Below, in pieces: positions 18,204-25,701 of a DNA stretch of 64,000 nucleotides (positions are counted from its first letter, which is position 1; each line of letters opens with the position of its first letter). The stretch spans positions 496,001 through 560,000 of the forward strand of contig NZ_CP010515.1 of the NCBI RefSeq assembly GCF_003431325.1. The letters run 5' to 3'. Both the position numbers and the translations under genes were made by a program. Source of the stretch: Acidilobus sp. 7A. GTDB taxonomy: Archaea; Thermoproteota; Thermoprotei_A; Sulfolobales; Acidilobaceae. The notes under the pieces are model-generated. The model saw nothing but the letters and a program-made list of their open reading frames with translations. It was not told the origin of the DNA and made no database searches.

Positions 18204-20210
18204 CTAGCTTTCCAAGGACCTTATTCTGCTCGCGGACCTCCTCTGAAGAATATACGCTACTATAACGACAATAGTCAGCAGGGCTGCTGAGACAGCGTAG
18301 TAAAGGCCTCTGCTAAAGCCACTCCTTGGGCTAATGTTGAGCGAGACTAACACGTACATAGCGGAAGACCATGTTAGAGGCGATGTAGTGGGGAGAGGTA
18401 GCCCACTTTTGGGGTCTACGGCCTCAGGAAGGAGGCCATGCTGGGAGTGCGCGTATGCCCAGCTTAAGGCGCTCATTGCGCCGCTGTAGTTGCCGCTCTC
18501 TGAGTAGTAAAGGCCTAGGAACAGCGTAGTTATAACCCAGGGTGGCATTGGGCCGCTGCTGTCAAAGAGGTACTCATTATAGTGATAATTGTCACCATAG
18601 AACCGCGCAAGTCCTCCAACGCTAGGATTCCAGAGGGACTTAAGGACAGACTTAACGTCGCTGCTAACAGCATAGCCTGGCCACGCGCTCAGGTTAAGCG
18701 CGAGGGGAAGAATGGAAGAGGAGCTCAGCAGAGGCGCTTGCGGCGTTAACACTAGCTCTGAGCCGTTTTGGGTGAAGAGAACCTCACTAGTCATATCCGA
18801 GTAAAAGGCGGTGCCGTTCCAGAAGTACTTGATAATGCTTTCCTTAAGCAGCGACGCTGCCTTAATGGCAGGACTTGTATTGTAGCCAAGGTAGGACAGC
18901 AGGTAAGCCGCGTCCACGAGGCCGAGGTAGTTGAAGGCCTGTGTCCAGAAGTGATATCCAAGACGGTCCTCCCAGACGCTGAGGTCCTCTGGCACTAGGT
19001 GAAGCTTAGACCCAAGTATCCAGGAGACCTGGGCGCTGACACTCTTATTGAGCAGGGGCAGGGCCTCCTCAAGGAACGTCACGTTATGGGTCAGCATGAA
19101 GTACTGGTATATGCCGACCTCAACTATGCCGACGCTGTCAAGCTCAGGTATTCCGAACGAGCTGTCGGGCGCCCCGGTGTAGAAGTTGTAACGGGTGTAC
19201 CACACGCCGTTGCCGTACTGCGGCGCCTTAAGGAGCCACAGCCAGTACTTGAGAGCGCTGTCAAGGTGCCCTGACTTCTGTAGCGCCATTGCGGCGAAGG
19301 ACGAGTCCCTGACCCAGCTGTAGAGGTATATAGGGCTTGGAGACGCCGCGAATGTTCCAAGGTAAGGGTTCTGGTCGTCCTTTAAGACAAGCAGGGAGAG
19401 GTAGTACTCGCTCGCCAAGGCCTGGGAACTGAGGCCTAGGGGCCTCCTTGAGCTCATAAGCCATTCGTCTACCCTTACCGCGTTATAATTGATGAGGTCC
19501 CCTACGTTAGGGTTGCACGTTGAGTTAAGCGAGAGCTCAACATAGCTCTGGCCCTTTGGCAGGCTTATACTTATGACGGTGTAGTTAGGCCTGCTAACGT
19601 AAGAGACAGAGCCATTAGTGCACAAGTAAACTCTGAGGTTGTAGGCGCTCATATAGGTCACAACGCCGTTCTGCGCTTGAGTTACGGTGGCGCCAGCCGA
19701 TATGTTGACATATGCATTAAGCTGCTTCTCCGCGGCCACCAAGCTCAAGAGCTTAGTCGTTCCAGGCGGGGCGAGGGTCTGGAGCTCATAGCCACTATCG
19801 CTGTATATAACTACAGTGTTGTTTAGGCCTAGAAAGGCCCGACGGGAGAACCCAGCGTTAAAGGTCAGCTCTATTGGAAGGAGCCCCACAGGGCCTAGGT
19901 AGAAGTTAGTTATCATAGGCTCCGTGTCAACAAGGCCGTCAAGTGACGCGTTCTCTATAGGTATACCTGTCATCACTAGGAAGCTGTCGTTGACCCAGTT
20001 GCTTAGCATCAGAAAGGACGGTGAGAGGTTAGCTTGGGATGGGCCTGACCCCAGCGCAAGCGCATGCTGAGTTAAGAGGGGTCCTGCGGCGCCGATAATC
20101 ATCAGCGTCGCTATAATGGCTGCCACAATGTGACGCGTAAGCGTTGCCGCCCCCTCCTTAGGCGCGGGCCTCTGCAACTTTAACTCTGACGCGCCCTTCA
20201 AGGCCTGCAT
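18204..20210 (-). CDS. Membrane-anchored GH15 glucoamylase-like hydrolase
   Basis: About 668-aa exported glycosidase that should release glucose from starch or maltodextrin outside the cell. An N-terminal hydrophobic segment (HIVAAIIATLMIIGAAG) acts as signal or anchor, and a C-terminal transmembrane helix (ALLTIVVIVAYILQRR) ends in a short basic tail, so the body faces outside. GH15 features: SWVRDSSF near the (alpha/alpha)6 entrance, the general acid in DLSVWEDRLGYHFWT, and the general base in LLPEAVDPKSG followed by PLTWSSA. I start at ATG 20210; the frame is open to 20327 but those 39 residues look non-coding. A winged-helix gene diverges from it. Many N-x-S/T sequons fit archaeal N-glycosylation. 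Confidence 0.87.
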   Translation of the reverse strand: MQALKGASELKLQRPAPKEGAATLTRHIVAAIIATLMIIGAAGPLLTQHALALGSGPSQANLSPSFLMLSNWVNDSFLVMTGIPIENASLDGLVDTEPMITNFYLGPVGLLPIELTFNAGFSRRAFLGLNNTVVIYSDSGYELQTLAPPGTTKLLSLVAAEKQLNAYVNISAGATVTQAQNGVVTYMSAYNLRVYLCTNGSVSYVSRPNYTVISISLPKGQSYVELSLNSTCNPNVGDLINYNAVRVDEWLMSSRRPLGLSSQALASEYYLSLLVLKDDQNPYLGTFAASPSPIYLYSWVRDSSFAAMALQKSGHLDSALKYWLWLLKAPQYGNGVWYTRYNFYTGAPDSSFGIPELDSVGIVEVGIYQYFMLTHNVTFLEEALPLLNKSVSAQVSWILGSKLHLVPEDLSVWEDRLGYHFWTQAFNYLGLVDAAYLLSYLGYNTSPAIKAASLLKESIIKYFWNGTAFYSDMTSEVLFTQNGSELVLTPQAPLLSSSSILPLALNLSAWPGYAVSSDVKSVLKSLWNPSVGGLARFYGDNYHYNEYLFDSSGPMPPWVITTLFLGLYYSESGNYSGAMSALSWAYAHSQHGLLPEAVDPKSGLPLPTTSPLTWSSAMYVLVSLNISPRSGFSRGLYYAVSAALLTIVVIVAYILQRRSASRIRSLES

Positions 20211-20456
20211 ATTATGGTAGGTACCTTGAGTTGTAAAGCTGCTAGCAGCTCGCAGGCCCTTAAAGACACCCCCGCAAAGAGCTCTTATTACTGACAGCCC
20301 TTGGTGGCCTGGCTGCAGGCCCTGCATAATCTCTGCTTCACCCTCGCTTTACACCTTAAGCTATGGGGCCTCTACTACCTGTACGATGCCACCACTTAAC
20401 CTAAAGGGGTAAACCTTGACAGGACCTCATTTAGAGGACCGATGAGGGAACTCTTG

Positions 20457-20471
20457 CCCCTTTTAAGGGGG
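20457..20471 (+). promoter_or_regulatory. Palindromic TATA region upstream of the wHTH gene
   Basis: CCCC-TTTTAA-GGGGG: arms CCCCTT and AAGGGG around a TT centre, placed about 40 nt before the ATG at 20503. It could be both the core promoter and an autoregulatory operator. Inference from sequence. Confidence 0.3.
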
Positions 20472-20502
20472 CTCTAGGCTAGTAGTCGCCAGGAGAGGTG
20501 TC

Positions 20503-20796
20503 ATGAGCGACCAAATTATAGATCTCCTGGGCCTGTTTAAAGAGCACGGCCCTCTCTCAGCAGGGGACGTCTCCCAGAGGCTTAACATTCCTAAGTATAA
20601 GGCTCTTGCCGTCGTGTCGTGCCTGAGCAGCCTCGGCCTCCTGGAGCCGCTTTACGTGAAGGGGAGCTACAAGATCTACAAAATAAGCGCGCTTGGCGAG
20701 CAGTTCCTTGAGAAGGCGCTGAAGGCCGGCAGCGCCAGCGATGCCTTCGGGGGGCTTTTGCTGTCACAACAGGGCAAGCAGGAAGTCACGACATAA
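20503..20796 (+). CDS. Winged-helix transcriptional regulator
   Basis: 97-aa protein built as a single winged helix-turn-helix. The helices are LLGLFKEHG, SAGDVSQRLNIPKYKALAVVSCLSSLG (the recognition pair) and the wing is YVKGSYKIYKIS, followed by a short C-terminal helix. MarR/TrmB/Lrs14-like size, with no ligand-binding domain. ATG 20503 has GGAGAGGTG directly upstream. It diverges from the GH15 glucoamylase gene with 292 nt between starts, so it may control that gene; this is inferred from position. Confidence 0.75.
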   Translation: MSDQIIDLLGLFKEHGPLSAGDVSQRLNIPKYKALAVVSCLSSLGLLEPLYVKGSYKIYKISALGEQFLEKALKAGSASDAFGGLLLSQQGKQEVTT

Positions 20797-20863
20797 AAGC
20801 GCTTAGCGCTAGCAGGCTTAGAGGTCTGTAGCTTCGCGTGGATCCCTTGTTTCGTTGCAACGT

Positions 20864-21190
20864 TTAAGAGGTCTGGATGAAAGACGGCCTTCCCTTAAGG
20901 TTTACTATAGGCATCGCTGCCCAGCCAGGCCTACTCCTGTCGCTTAACTCCACCCTCTCACCAGTTTCGTCAACTTTTAGTAAAACATATTTATATTTTA
21001 GCTCCTCGTCGTTGAACCTTGAGCGGAAGAAGTATATTATGGGTATGCCGTAGAATTTGTAGTAATCCCTATAGGTAGTCTGAATAAAGTAGTACATATA
21101 GCCGTTCTCAACATACCTGTAAATTGGCATTACAATGGAGTATGAGACCATGCTTGACGCAAGCCTGGCTATATCTGGGAGCGAGCTCAC
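20864..21190 (-). CDS. Conserved hypothetical protein
   Basis: 108-aa protein rich in Tyr and aromatic residues (VMPIYRYVENGYMYYFIQTTYRDYYKFYGI), with a beta-rich pattern and no recognised family. The frame remains open 12 codons upstream of GTG 21190 and reads as plausible protein (EEVPKAYVVE), but contains no ATG, GTG or TTG before an in-frame TGA. Either GTG is the true start or the N-terminus uses an unusual codon. A lone gene between the wHTH gene and tRNA-Leu, transcribed the other way. Confidence 0.65.
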   Translation of the reverse strand: MSSLPDIARLASSMVSYSIVMPIYRYVENGYMYYFIQTTYRDYYKFYGIPIIYFFRSRFNDEELKYKYVLLKVDETGERVELSDRSRPGWAAMPIVNLKGRPSFIQTS

Positions 21191-21288
21191 TTCAACAACA
21201 TAGGCCTTGGGTACCTCTTCCAGAGATCATCACCTTAGCGTTCAAAGGAAATAAGCGTTTTAAGCGTTTTAACGTGGTTAAAACATGT

Positions 21289-21373
21289 GCGGGGGTGCCC
21301 GAGCCTGGCCAAAGGGGACGGGCTTAGAACCCGTTGGCGTAGGCCTGCGTGGGTTCGAAGCCCACCCCCCGCA
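21289..21373 (+). tRNA. tRNA-Leu (anticodon TAG)
   Basis: A cloverleaf with acceptor GCGGGGG/CCCCCGC, anticodon stem ACGGG/CCCGT around loop CTTAGAA (anticodon TAG, reads CUA), a long variable arm as expected for Leu, and T-loop GTTCGAA. Discriminator A at 21373; only CC of the CCA end is encoded. No intron. Confidence 0.95.
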
Positions 21374-21507
21374 CCTTCGATTAACTTATTAAATCAGCAT
21401 CTCAAGTGCTTGGCAAGGAATCCTTTCCAGCGCGCTAAGGCGGTGCGCGATACCATGGAGCGACGCGCAAAGGGCTTAGCGGAAAACCCCTGGCGTTTGG
21501 CGAGACT

Positions 21508-21553
21508 CTGACCTCCTCCCCGCCCTAAAGGGCTAGGCTTTCAGTTGTAACGC
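21508..21553 (+). repeat. Dispersed hairpin repeat, copy 1
   Basis: CTGACCTCCTCCCCGCCCT - AAAGGGC - TAGGCTTTC - AGTTGTAACG: a GCCC/GGGC hairpin in a conserved 45-nt frame shared with copies at 30515 and 57139. Such sequences are common at right ends of archaeal TnpB elements, where they belong to the guide-RNA scaffold. Here no tnpB gene is attached. Confidence 0.6.
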
Positions 21554-21607
21554 CTCTATGTAACTACTAGTTATTTTTAATTATCTCTAAATATTGTTTT
21601 GATAAAT

Positions 21608-21618
21608 TATGTTTATAT
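21608..21618 (+). promoter_or_regulatory. Strong TATA box before the candidate structured RNA
   Basis: ATGTTTATATAG lies in a 60-nt AT-rich island between GC-rich segments. A start about 25 nt downstream would fall near 21640, at the beginning of the structured GC-rich block. No open reading frame follows it. Confidence 0.5.
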
Positions 21619-21639
21619 AGCGTTACCGAGGCAGTTTTC

Positions 21640-21910
21640 ATTGGCGACTCCCCACCTGATGACGGGCGCCGCTCAACGAGGGTGGGAGTGATAAAAGGCG
21701 TGGATAAGAGGGTAGCGGCGTCTCCCTCGACTAGCCCCGGCGACTTAAGGGTGCCCGCGTGTGATCCCTTAAGAGGGGTGCCCGCGGCGGAACTAGGTTA
21801 AAAGTTAAGGAAAAGTCACGCCACGGGTAAACACAGCGCGGGTTCTACTACACAAAGATAGGAAGCAGCTTTGTACACGTCCCCCGCAGGAGGTTGAGAG
21901 CCGCTAATTT
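21640..21910 (+). ncRNA. Candidate structured non-coding RNA
   Basis: About 270 nt with no credible ORF, led by a strong TATA box. Visible pairing: ACTCCCCACC (21647-21656) with GGTGGGAGT (21681-21689), one bulge; CTTAAGGG (21744-21751) with CCCTTAAG (21766-21773); ACAAAG (21852-21857) with CTTTGT (21869-21874), enclosed by GCGGG (21838-21842) and CCCGC (21883-21887). GCCGCT near 21668 can also pair with AGCGGC near 21714, crossing the first stem. An 11-nt direct repeat GGGTGCCCGCG occurs at 21749 and 21776. I could not match it to RNase P or SRP RNA by eye. Strand is inferred from the promoter. Confidence 0.45.
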
Positions 21911-21924
21911 CGTGAGCGTAAGGT

Positions 21925-22245
21925 TCACTTGGACTTGGCGGAGCTTAGCGCCTTGATCTTATGGAGCGCAGTTGACCACGCCCTGTCGCTTACCCTGATG
22001 CCGCTCTTCTCGAGCCCCTCCTTAACTCTGTTTAGGAACTCTTCATAGCTTAGCGACTCCCTGGCGGTGCCCAAGTCAACGTTAATGATCTTCCTAGAGG
22101 TGGGCTCTAGGACCCTTATAACGTCGCTCACCTGACCCTTCCTGCTGTACCTGTAAACGTCAAGCTCCCTGAAACCGAGGAGTTCAAGTAACGCCTTATA
22201 GTACGTGAACTGCGACCCCCTGCTCACTTTCGCTTTCCCCTTCAC
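21925..22245 (-). CDS. Small basic hypothetical protein
   Basis: 106-aa protein, basic at both ends (start MKGKAKVSRGSQ, end ALSSAKSK), helical in the centre, with no recognised domain. The composition would suit a nucleic-acid-binding protein but nothing diagnostic is seen. ATG 22245 lies about 20 nt from a TATA box shared with the divergent HTH gene, so the mRNA is probably leaderless. Its 3' end faces the candidate structured RNA. Confidence 0.65.
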   Translation of the reverse strand: MKGKAKVSRGSQFTYYKALLELLGFRELDVYRYSRKGQVSDVIRVLEPTSRKIINVDLGTARESLSYEEFLNRVKEGLEKSGIRVSDRAWSTALHKIKALSSAKSK

Positions 22246-22261
22246 TACCGCGGGACCCCTC

Positions 22262-22274
22262 CCTTATATAAAAG
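22262..22274. promoter_or_regulatory. Shared divergent TATA box
   Basis: CCTTATATAAAAGG reads as a TATA box on both strands and sits about 20 nt from the minus-strand start at 22245 and from the plus-strand start at 22286-22289. One or both genes are probably leaderless. Confidence 0.45.
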
Positions 22275-22285
22275 GCTTCTAGAGG

Positions 22286-22567
22286 TTGGTGAGCGACACG
22301 AAGGTGAGCGTAAGCCTAGAGTTCATGGTGACTGTTATCAGGTCCCTAGGGAAGAACTACGTGACCCCCAGGGACGTAAGTGCAGCCATGGGCGTCTCAA
22401 CGAGGACCGCTGGAAAGATACTGAGGGCGCTGGAGAGCCAGGGCCTCGTAGTTAGGTACTCTAACAGGGCGTACCGCGTGCTCCATGAGTCACTGGGACC
22501 TGAGGGTGAAGACCATGCGCCTCCTCTCATAGTCAGGTACCCTGAGGACCCTCCCATCCCTTACTAG
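22286..22567 (+). CDS. Winged-helix DNA-binding protein
   Basis: 93-aa protein with a helix-turn-helix: VTPRDVSAAMGVSTRTAGKILRALESQG followed by a wing LVVRYSNRAYRVL. The C-terminal 30 residues are acidic and Pro-rich and overlap the end of the convergent 68-aa gene by 78 nt. The start is TTG 22286 or GTG 22289; the second is equally likely. Possibly a local transcription regulator; target unknown. Confidence 0.65.
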   Translation: MVSDTKVSVSLEFMVTVIRSLGKNYVTPRDVSAAMGVSTRTAGKILRALESQGLVVRYSNRAYRVLHESLGPEGEDHAPPLIVRYPEDPPIPY

Positions 22568-22696
22568 CTCCGCCAGGGCCCTCCGCAGCGGCCTTCTATC
22601 ACCAGTCCATGAAAGCTTCAAGGCCAGCTCCTCAAAGGTGAGCCCCCTCGTGTCAAGGGCTGAGAGTACCCTGGCCTTAAGGTCCTCCTCGCTCAA
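22490..22696 (-). CDS. Small winged-helix protein
   Basis: 68-aa protein that is essentially one winged helix: LKARVLSALDTRG, FEELALKLSW, RRPLRRALAELVRDG, then the wing RVLRVPDYERRRMVF. TTG 22696 is about 20 nt from a TATA-like TTTTTAAAC, consistent with a leaderless message. It overlaps the 3' end of the convergent winged-helix gene. Both frames look coding; function unknown. Confidence 0.65.
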   Translation of the reverse strand: MSEEDLKARVLSALDTRGLTFEELALKLSWTGDRRPLRRALAELVRDGRVLRVPDYERRRMVFTLRSQ

Positions 22697-22740
22697 GCCT
22701 TACCCTAACTGATGTTTAAAAAGAGGAGAAGTTAAGAGCT

Positions 22741-24105
22741 TTATGGCCTGAGGTTCCTGTTCTCCTCCCTGAGGACGTCAGCTATTATATCGACGGCCTT
22801 CATCATGAGCTCGTCACTTATCACTAGCGGCGGAGCTATCCTGATTGTGGACATGCCAGAGCCAATGACTACAACGCCGCGCTTGAACGACTTCTCTAGC
22901 ACGTTAGCGAGCTCCTTGGTTGCGGGCTCCTTGGTGCGCCTGTCCCTGACGAGCTCAACCCCTATCATGAGGCCCTTGCCGCGGACGTCACCTATTATCT
23001 CGAGCTCCTCCTTGAGGTCATTGAAGTACTTGAGGACCTCCCCGCCAAGCTTAGTGGCGTGGTCGAGCAGGTTCTCCTCCTTAATGACGTCTATTACGGC
23101 GCTCATGGCGGCCGTCGCTATGGGGTTGCCGCCGAACGTGTTGGCGTGGCTCCCCCTGGTAAGCGCGGAGGCGACGTCGCCGCGGGTCACCACAGCCCCC
23201 AGTGGAAGGCCGCCGCCTACTGCCTTGGCCAAAGCCATTATGTCGGGCTTCACGTTCCAGTGCTCTATGGCGAACCACTTGCCGCTCCTGCCCATCCCGG
23301 CCTGCACCTCATCGTCTATCAGGAGTATCCCGTGCTTGTCGGCGAGCCTCCTCAGGCCCGGCAGGAAGTTGTCAGGCGGAACCACGTAGCCTCCCTCGCC
23401 CTGGATCGGCTCAACAATTATGCCAGCGACCTCGCTCGGGTCCACGAGCTTTGCGAATATCCAGTCCTCAAGGTAACCTAGGACGGCCTCGCCGCACTCC
23501 TTGGGGTCGTCGGTCCTGAACGCGCAGCGGTATGGGTACGGGTATGGCACGTGTACGACTCCAGGCATTAGGGGGCCGAAGCCCTTCCTGTAGTGTGCCT
23601 TGCTGGCAGTGAGCGAGAGGGAGCCCATGGTCCTCCCGTGGAAGGCCCCAAGGAATGCTATGAAGTACTGCCTCGAGCCGCCGTAGAAGTACCTGGCGAA
23701 CTTGAGCGAGCCCTCTATACTCTCGGTGCCGCTGTTGGTGAAGAACACCTTGCCGTTGTCTACAGGTGATATGCCTAGGAGCTTCTCAGCGGCAGTCACA
23801 GCGCTCTCGTAGTAGAAGTCAGTTAGGGAGTAGTGTTGGAGCCTCTCAGCCTGCTCCTTTATAGCCTTAACCACCTTGGGGTGGCTGTGGCCCACGTTCA
23901 TGACTGCTATGCCAGCGTTGAGATCTATGTACTTGTTGCCGTCGACGTCCTCCACTACGGCCCCGTGACCCTCCTTAACCACTAGGGGCACCCACCTCAC
24001 GTAGGACTGCACAAGTACCTTAGAGTCCCTCTCAATGACGCTTCTGGCCACAGGCCCTGGCGGCTCAACCCTTATCAGGGGAGCCTCTGACACCCTTGTC
24101 ACCAA
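22741..24105 (-). CDS. Class III aminotransferase (GABA/ornithine type)
   Basis: 454-aa PLP-dependent class III aminotransferase. Key features: FTNSGTESIEGSLKFAR, the cofactor Asp in LLIDDEVQAGMGRSGK, the PLP lysine in ALAKAVGGGLPLG, and HANTFGGNPIATAA. Closest in form to 4-aminobutyrate/ornithine transaminases and the archaeal broad-specificity racemases of this fold; the true substrate cannot be read from sequence. Monocistronic between a convergent-side HTH gene and a divergent 67-aa gene. Confidence 0.88.
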   Translation of the reverse strand: MVTRVSEAPLIRVEPPGPVARSVIERDSKVLVQSYVRWVPLVVKEGHGAVVEDVDGNKYIDLNAGIAVMNVGHSHPKVVKAIKEQAERLQHYSLTDFYYESAVTAAEKLLGISPVDNGKVFFTNSGTESIEGSLKFARYFYGGSRQYFIAFLGAFHGRTMGSLSLTASKAHYRKGFGPLMPGVVHVPYPYPYRCAFRTDDPKECGEAVLGYLEDWIFAKLVDPSEVAGIIVEPIQGEGGYVVPPDNFLPGLRRLADKHGILLIDDEVQAGMGRSGKWFAIEHWNVKPDIMALAKAVGGGLPLGAVVTRGDVASALTRGSHANTFGGNPIATAAMSAVIDVIKEENLLDHATKLGGEVLKYFNDLKEELEIIGDVRGKGLMIGVELVRDRRTKEPATKELANVLEKSFKRGVVVIGSGMSTIRIAPPLVISDELMMKAVDIIADVLREENRNLRP

Positions 24106-24150
24106 AAAGTTAAGAGCCTCAGAGGTTTTTGTGTCTAAGGCGAGCTAATC

Positions 24151-24354
24151 TTGCCAAAATACGAGTTTGAACTTATAGAGGAGTATTTTTTAGAAGGCGA
24201 ACACAGGTATAGGTTAAAAGTTAAGGGAAGCAACTTAATAATTAACGTTGCAGCTAGCAGTTTAGAGGAGGCGGCATCTAAGGCTGCCGGAATCCTTGAG
24301 CAGACGAACGCCGCAGCGTTTATAAACGCCAACAAGGAGGGGTCCAGGAGTTAG
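24151..24354 (+). CDS. Small conserved hypothetical protein
   Basis: 67-aa protein starting at TTG 24151, 45 nt from the divergent aminotransferase start. Pattern: beta strands (YEFELIEEYFLEGEHRYRLKVKG, NLIINVAA) followed by an Ala/Glu-rich helix (SSLEEAASKAAGILEQ). Coding-like composition and length suggest a small alpha/beta domain; no family recognised. Ends 14 nt before the convergent nucleotidyltransferase. Confidence 0.6.
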   Translation: MPKYEFELIEEYFLEGEHRYRLKVKGSNLIINVAASSLEEAASKAAGILEQTNAAAFINANKEGSRS

Positions 24355-24367
24355 CCTGGGTCATGCG

Positions 24368-25630
24368 TCAGGATGGAGGGCCCTTCCTGTTGTTAATCTC
24401 TGTGTTGCTCTCTATGGACCTGTTGGGCCATATCTGGGAATCCGTTATTACGGCCCCATCGCCAATTACTACGTTGTTGCCTATGAAGCTGTTGACTATC
24501 TTTACGCTGCTGCCTATAGAGACGTGCCTCCCTATAATGCTTGACTCAACCGTGGAGTCAGCGCCAACTACGCTTCTGTCCATTACTATTGAGTTGGTTA
24601 CCTTAGCCCCTGACCTGACAATAACGTAGTTGTCAACTATGGAGTCAACAATGGCTGCCCCATCCTCTATAGAGACGTGCCTCCCTATGAGGACGTGCCC
24701 CCTGAGCTCTATCCTCTTCTGGGCGGACCTCTCAATCAGGTCCACGTGGTCCTTCTTAGACCTTGAGCTGAAGCCCATCATGTATATCGTGTCATGGTAA
24801 ACTGTTGAGACCCCTAACCTCTCTGGCGGCAACGCCTGGAGCAGGTAGAAGGAGGCCTTAATGAAGCTCTCAAGGGTGCCCACGTCGAACCAGTAGCCGT
24901 CAAGCGGGTATCCAACTATCTTGTAGCCCTTAGCTATGAGGTACGGTATTACGTCCCTTCCAAAGTCACCTCTGCCCTGCTTTATGAGGGAGCTGAACTC
25001 GTCGGACCTGAGAAACTTGACCATGTCGTGGGAGAGCACGTAGACGCCCGTGTTAGCCATGTTTGACGGTGCCTTCTCGGGATTCGCGGGCTTCTCCACG
25101 AAGGTCTCAATTGTCCAGTCCTTTCCAAGCTTTGCTAGGCCGAGCTGCCTCAGCGCCTCCCTGTCGTCAACCCTCTTAAGTGCTATGGTCATGAAGGCTT
25201 CATGAGCATCGTGGAGCTTCGACATGCTGCCCAGGTCAAGGCTTACAACGGTGTCGCCCTGAACAACCAGCAGGTCATCATTTATGTCGTAGTAATCCGC
25301 CAGCAGGGCAACGGAGTGGGCGTTGCCTATGCTCACTACGTTTGGCTGGTACCTAAGCTTTAGCACGAGCCTTCTGCCATCAGGGGTCCGCAGGGAGAAT
25401 CTCTCCCCCAGGTGATCATAAAGGTCCTTGTAGTTGTAGTAGCCGCTGACTCCCAGGAAGACCTCGCTTATGCCCTGAAGAGCCAACTCTTCCATAATAA
25501 GGTCTATCAGGAACCTGTTGAGGAACCTGACCATAGGCTTTGAGGTGTCAACCGTAAGCGGGTAAAGCCTAGTGCCGAGGCCGCCGATAGGTATCGCCGT
25601 CTTCTTAATCTCAGCTATCCTGCCCACCAC
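24368..25630 (-). CDS. Sugar-phosphate nucleotidyltransferase with hexapeptide repeats
   Basis: 420-aa enzyme that should couple a sugar 1-phosphate to an NTP. The N-terminal NTP-transferase domain has IPIGGLGTRLYPLTVDTSKPM near residues 13-33, with VVQGDTVVS and FVEKP further on. The C-terminal third is a left-handed beta-helix of hexapeptide repeats (IGRHVSIEDGA, VVGADSTVESSIIGRHVSIG). This is the arrangement of glucose-1-phosphate and mannose-1-phosphate nucleotidyltransferases. Being next to a GH57 amylase and glycogen synthase suggests ADP- or UDP-glucose for glycogen; specificity is inferred. Confidence 0.85.
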   Translation of the reverse strand: MVGRIAEIKKTAIPIGGLGTRLYPLTVDTSKPMVRFLNRFLIDLIMEELALQGISEVFLGVSGYYNYKDLYDHLGERFSLRTPDGRRLVLKLRYQPNVVSIGNAHSVALLADYYDINDDLLVVQGDTVVSLDLGSMSKLHDAHEAFMTIALKRVDDREALRQLGLAKLGKDWTIETFVEKPANPEKAPSNMANTGVYVLSHDMVKFLRSDEFSSLIKQGRGDFGRDVIPYLIAKGYKIVGYPLDGYWFDVGTLESFIKASFYLLQALPPERLGVSTVYHDTIYMMGFSSRSKKDHVDLIERSAQKRIELRGHVLIGRHVSIEDGAAIVDSIVDNYVIVRSGAKVTNSIVMDRSVVGADSTVESSIIGRHVSIGSSVKIVNSFIGNNVVIGDGAVITDSQIWPNRSIESNTEINNRKGPPS

Positions 25631-25701
25631 TTATTTCCTTCGCCATTCAGGACTTATAAAAATACCACTAAAGAGGCTATTCTACTCATTTGTTTATGGA
25701 G

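Noticed and set aside
21849-21875. SRP RNA helix 8 likeness (GGAAGCAGC)
   Set aside because: The loop is enclosed by a simple 6-bp stem; the flanking SRP GGTCAGG/GTGAACC features are absent, so SRP RNA is not supported.
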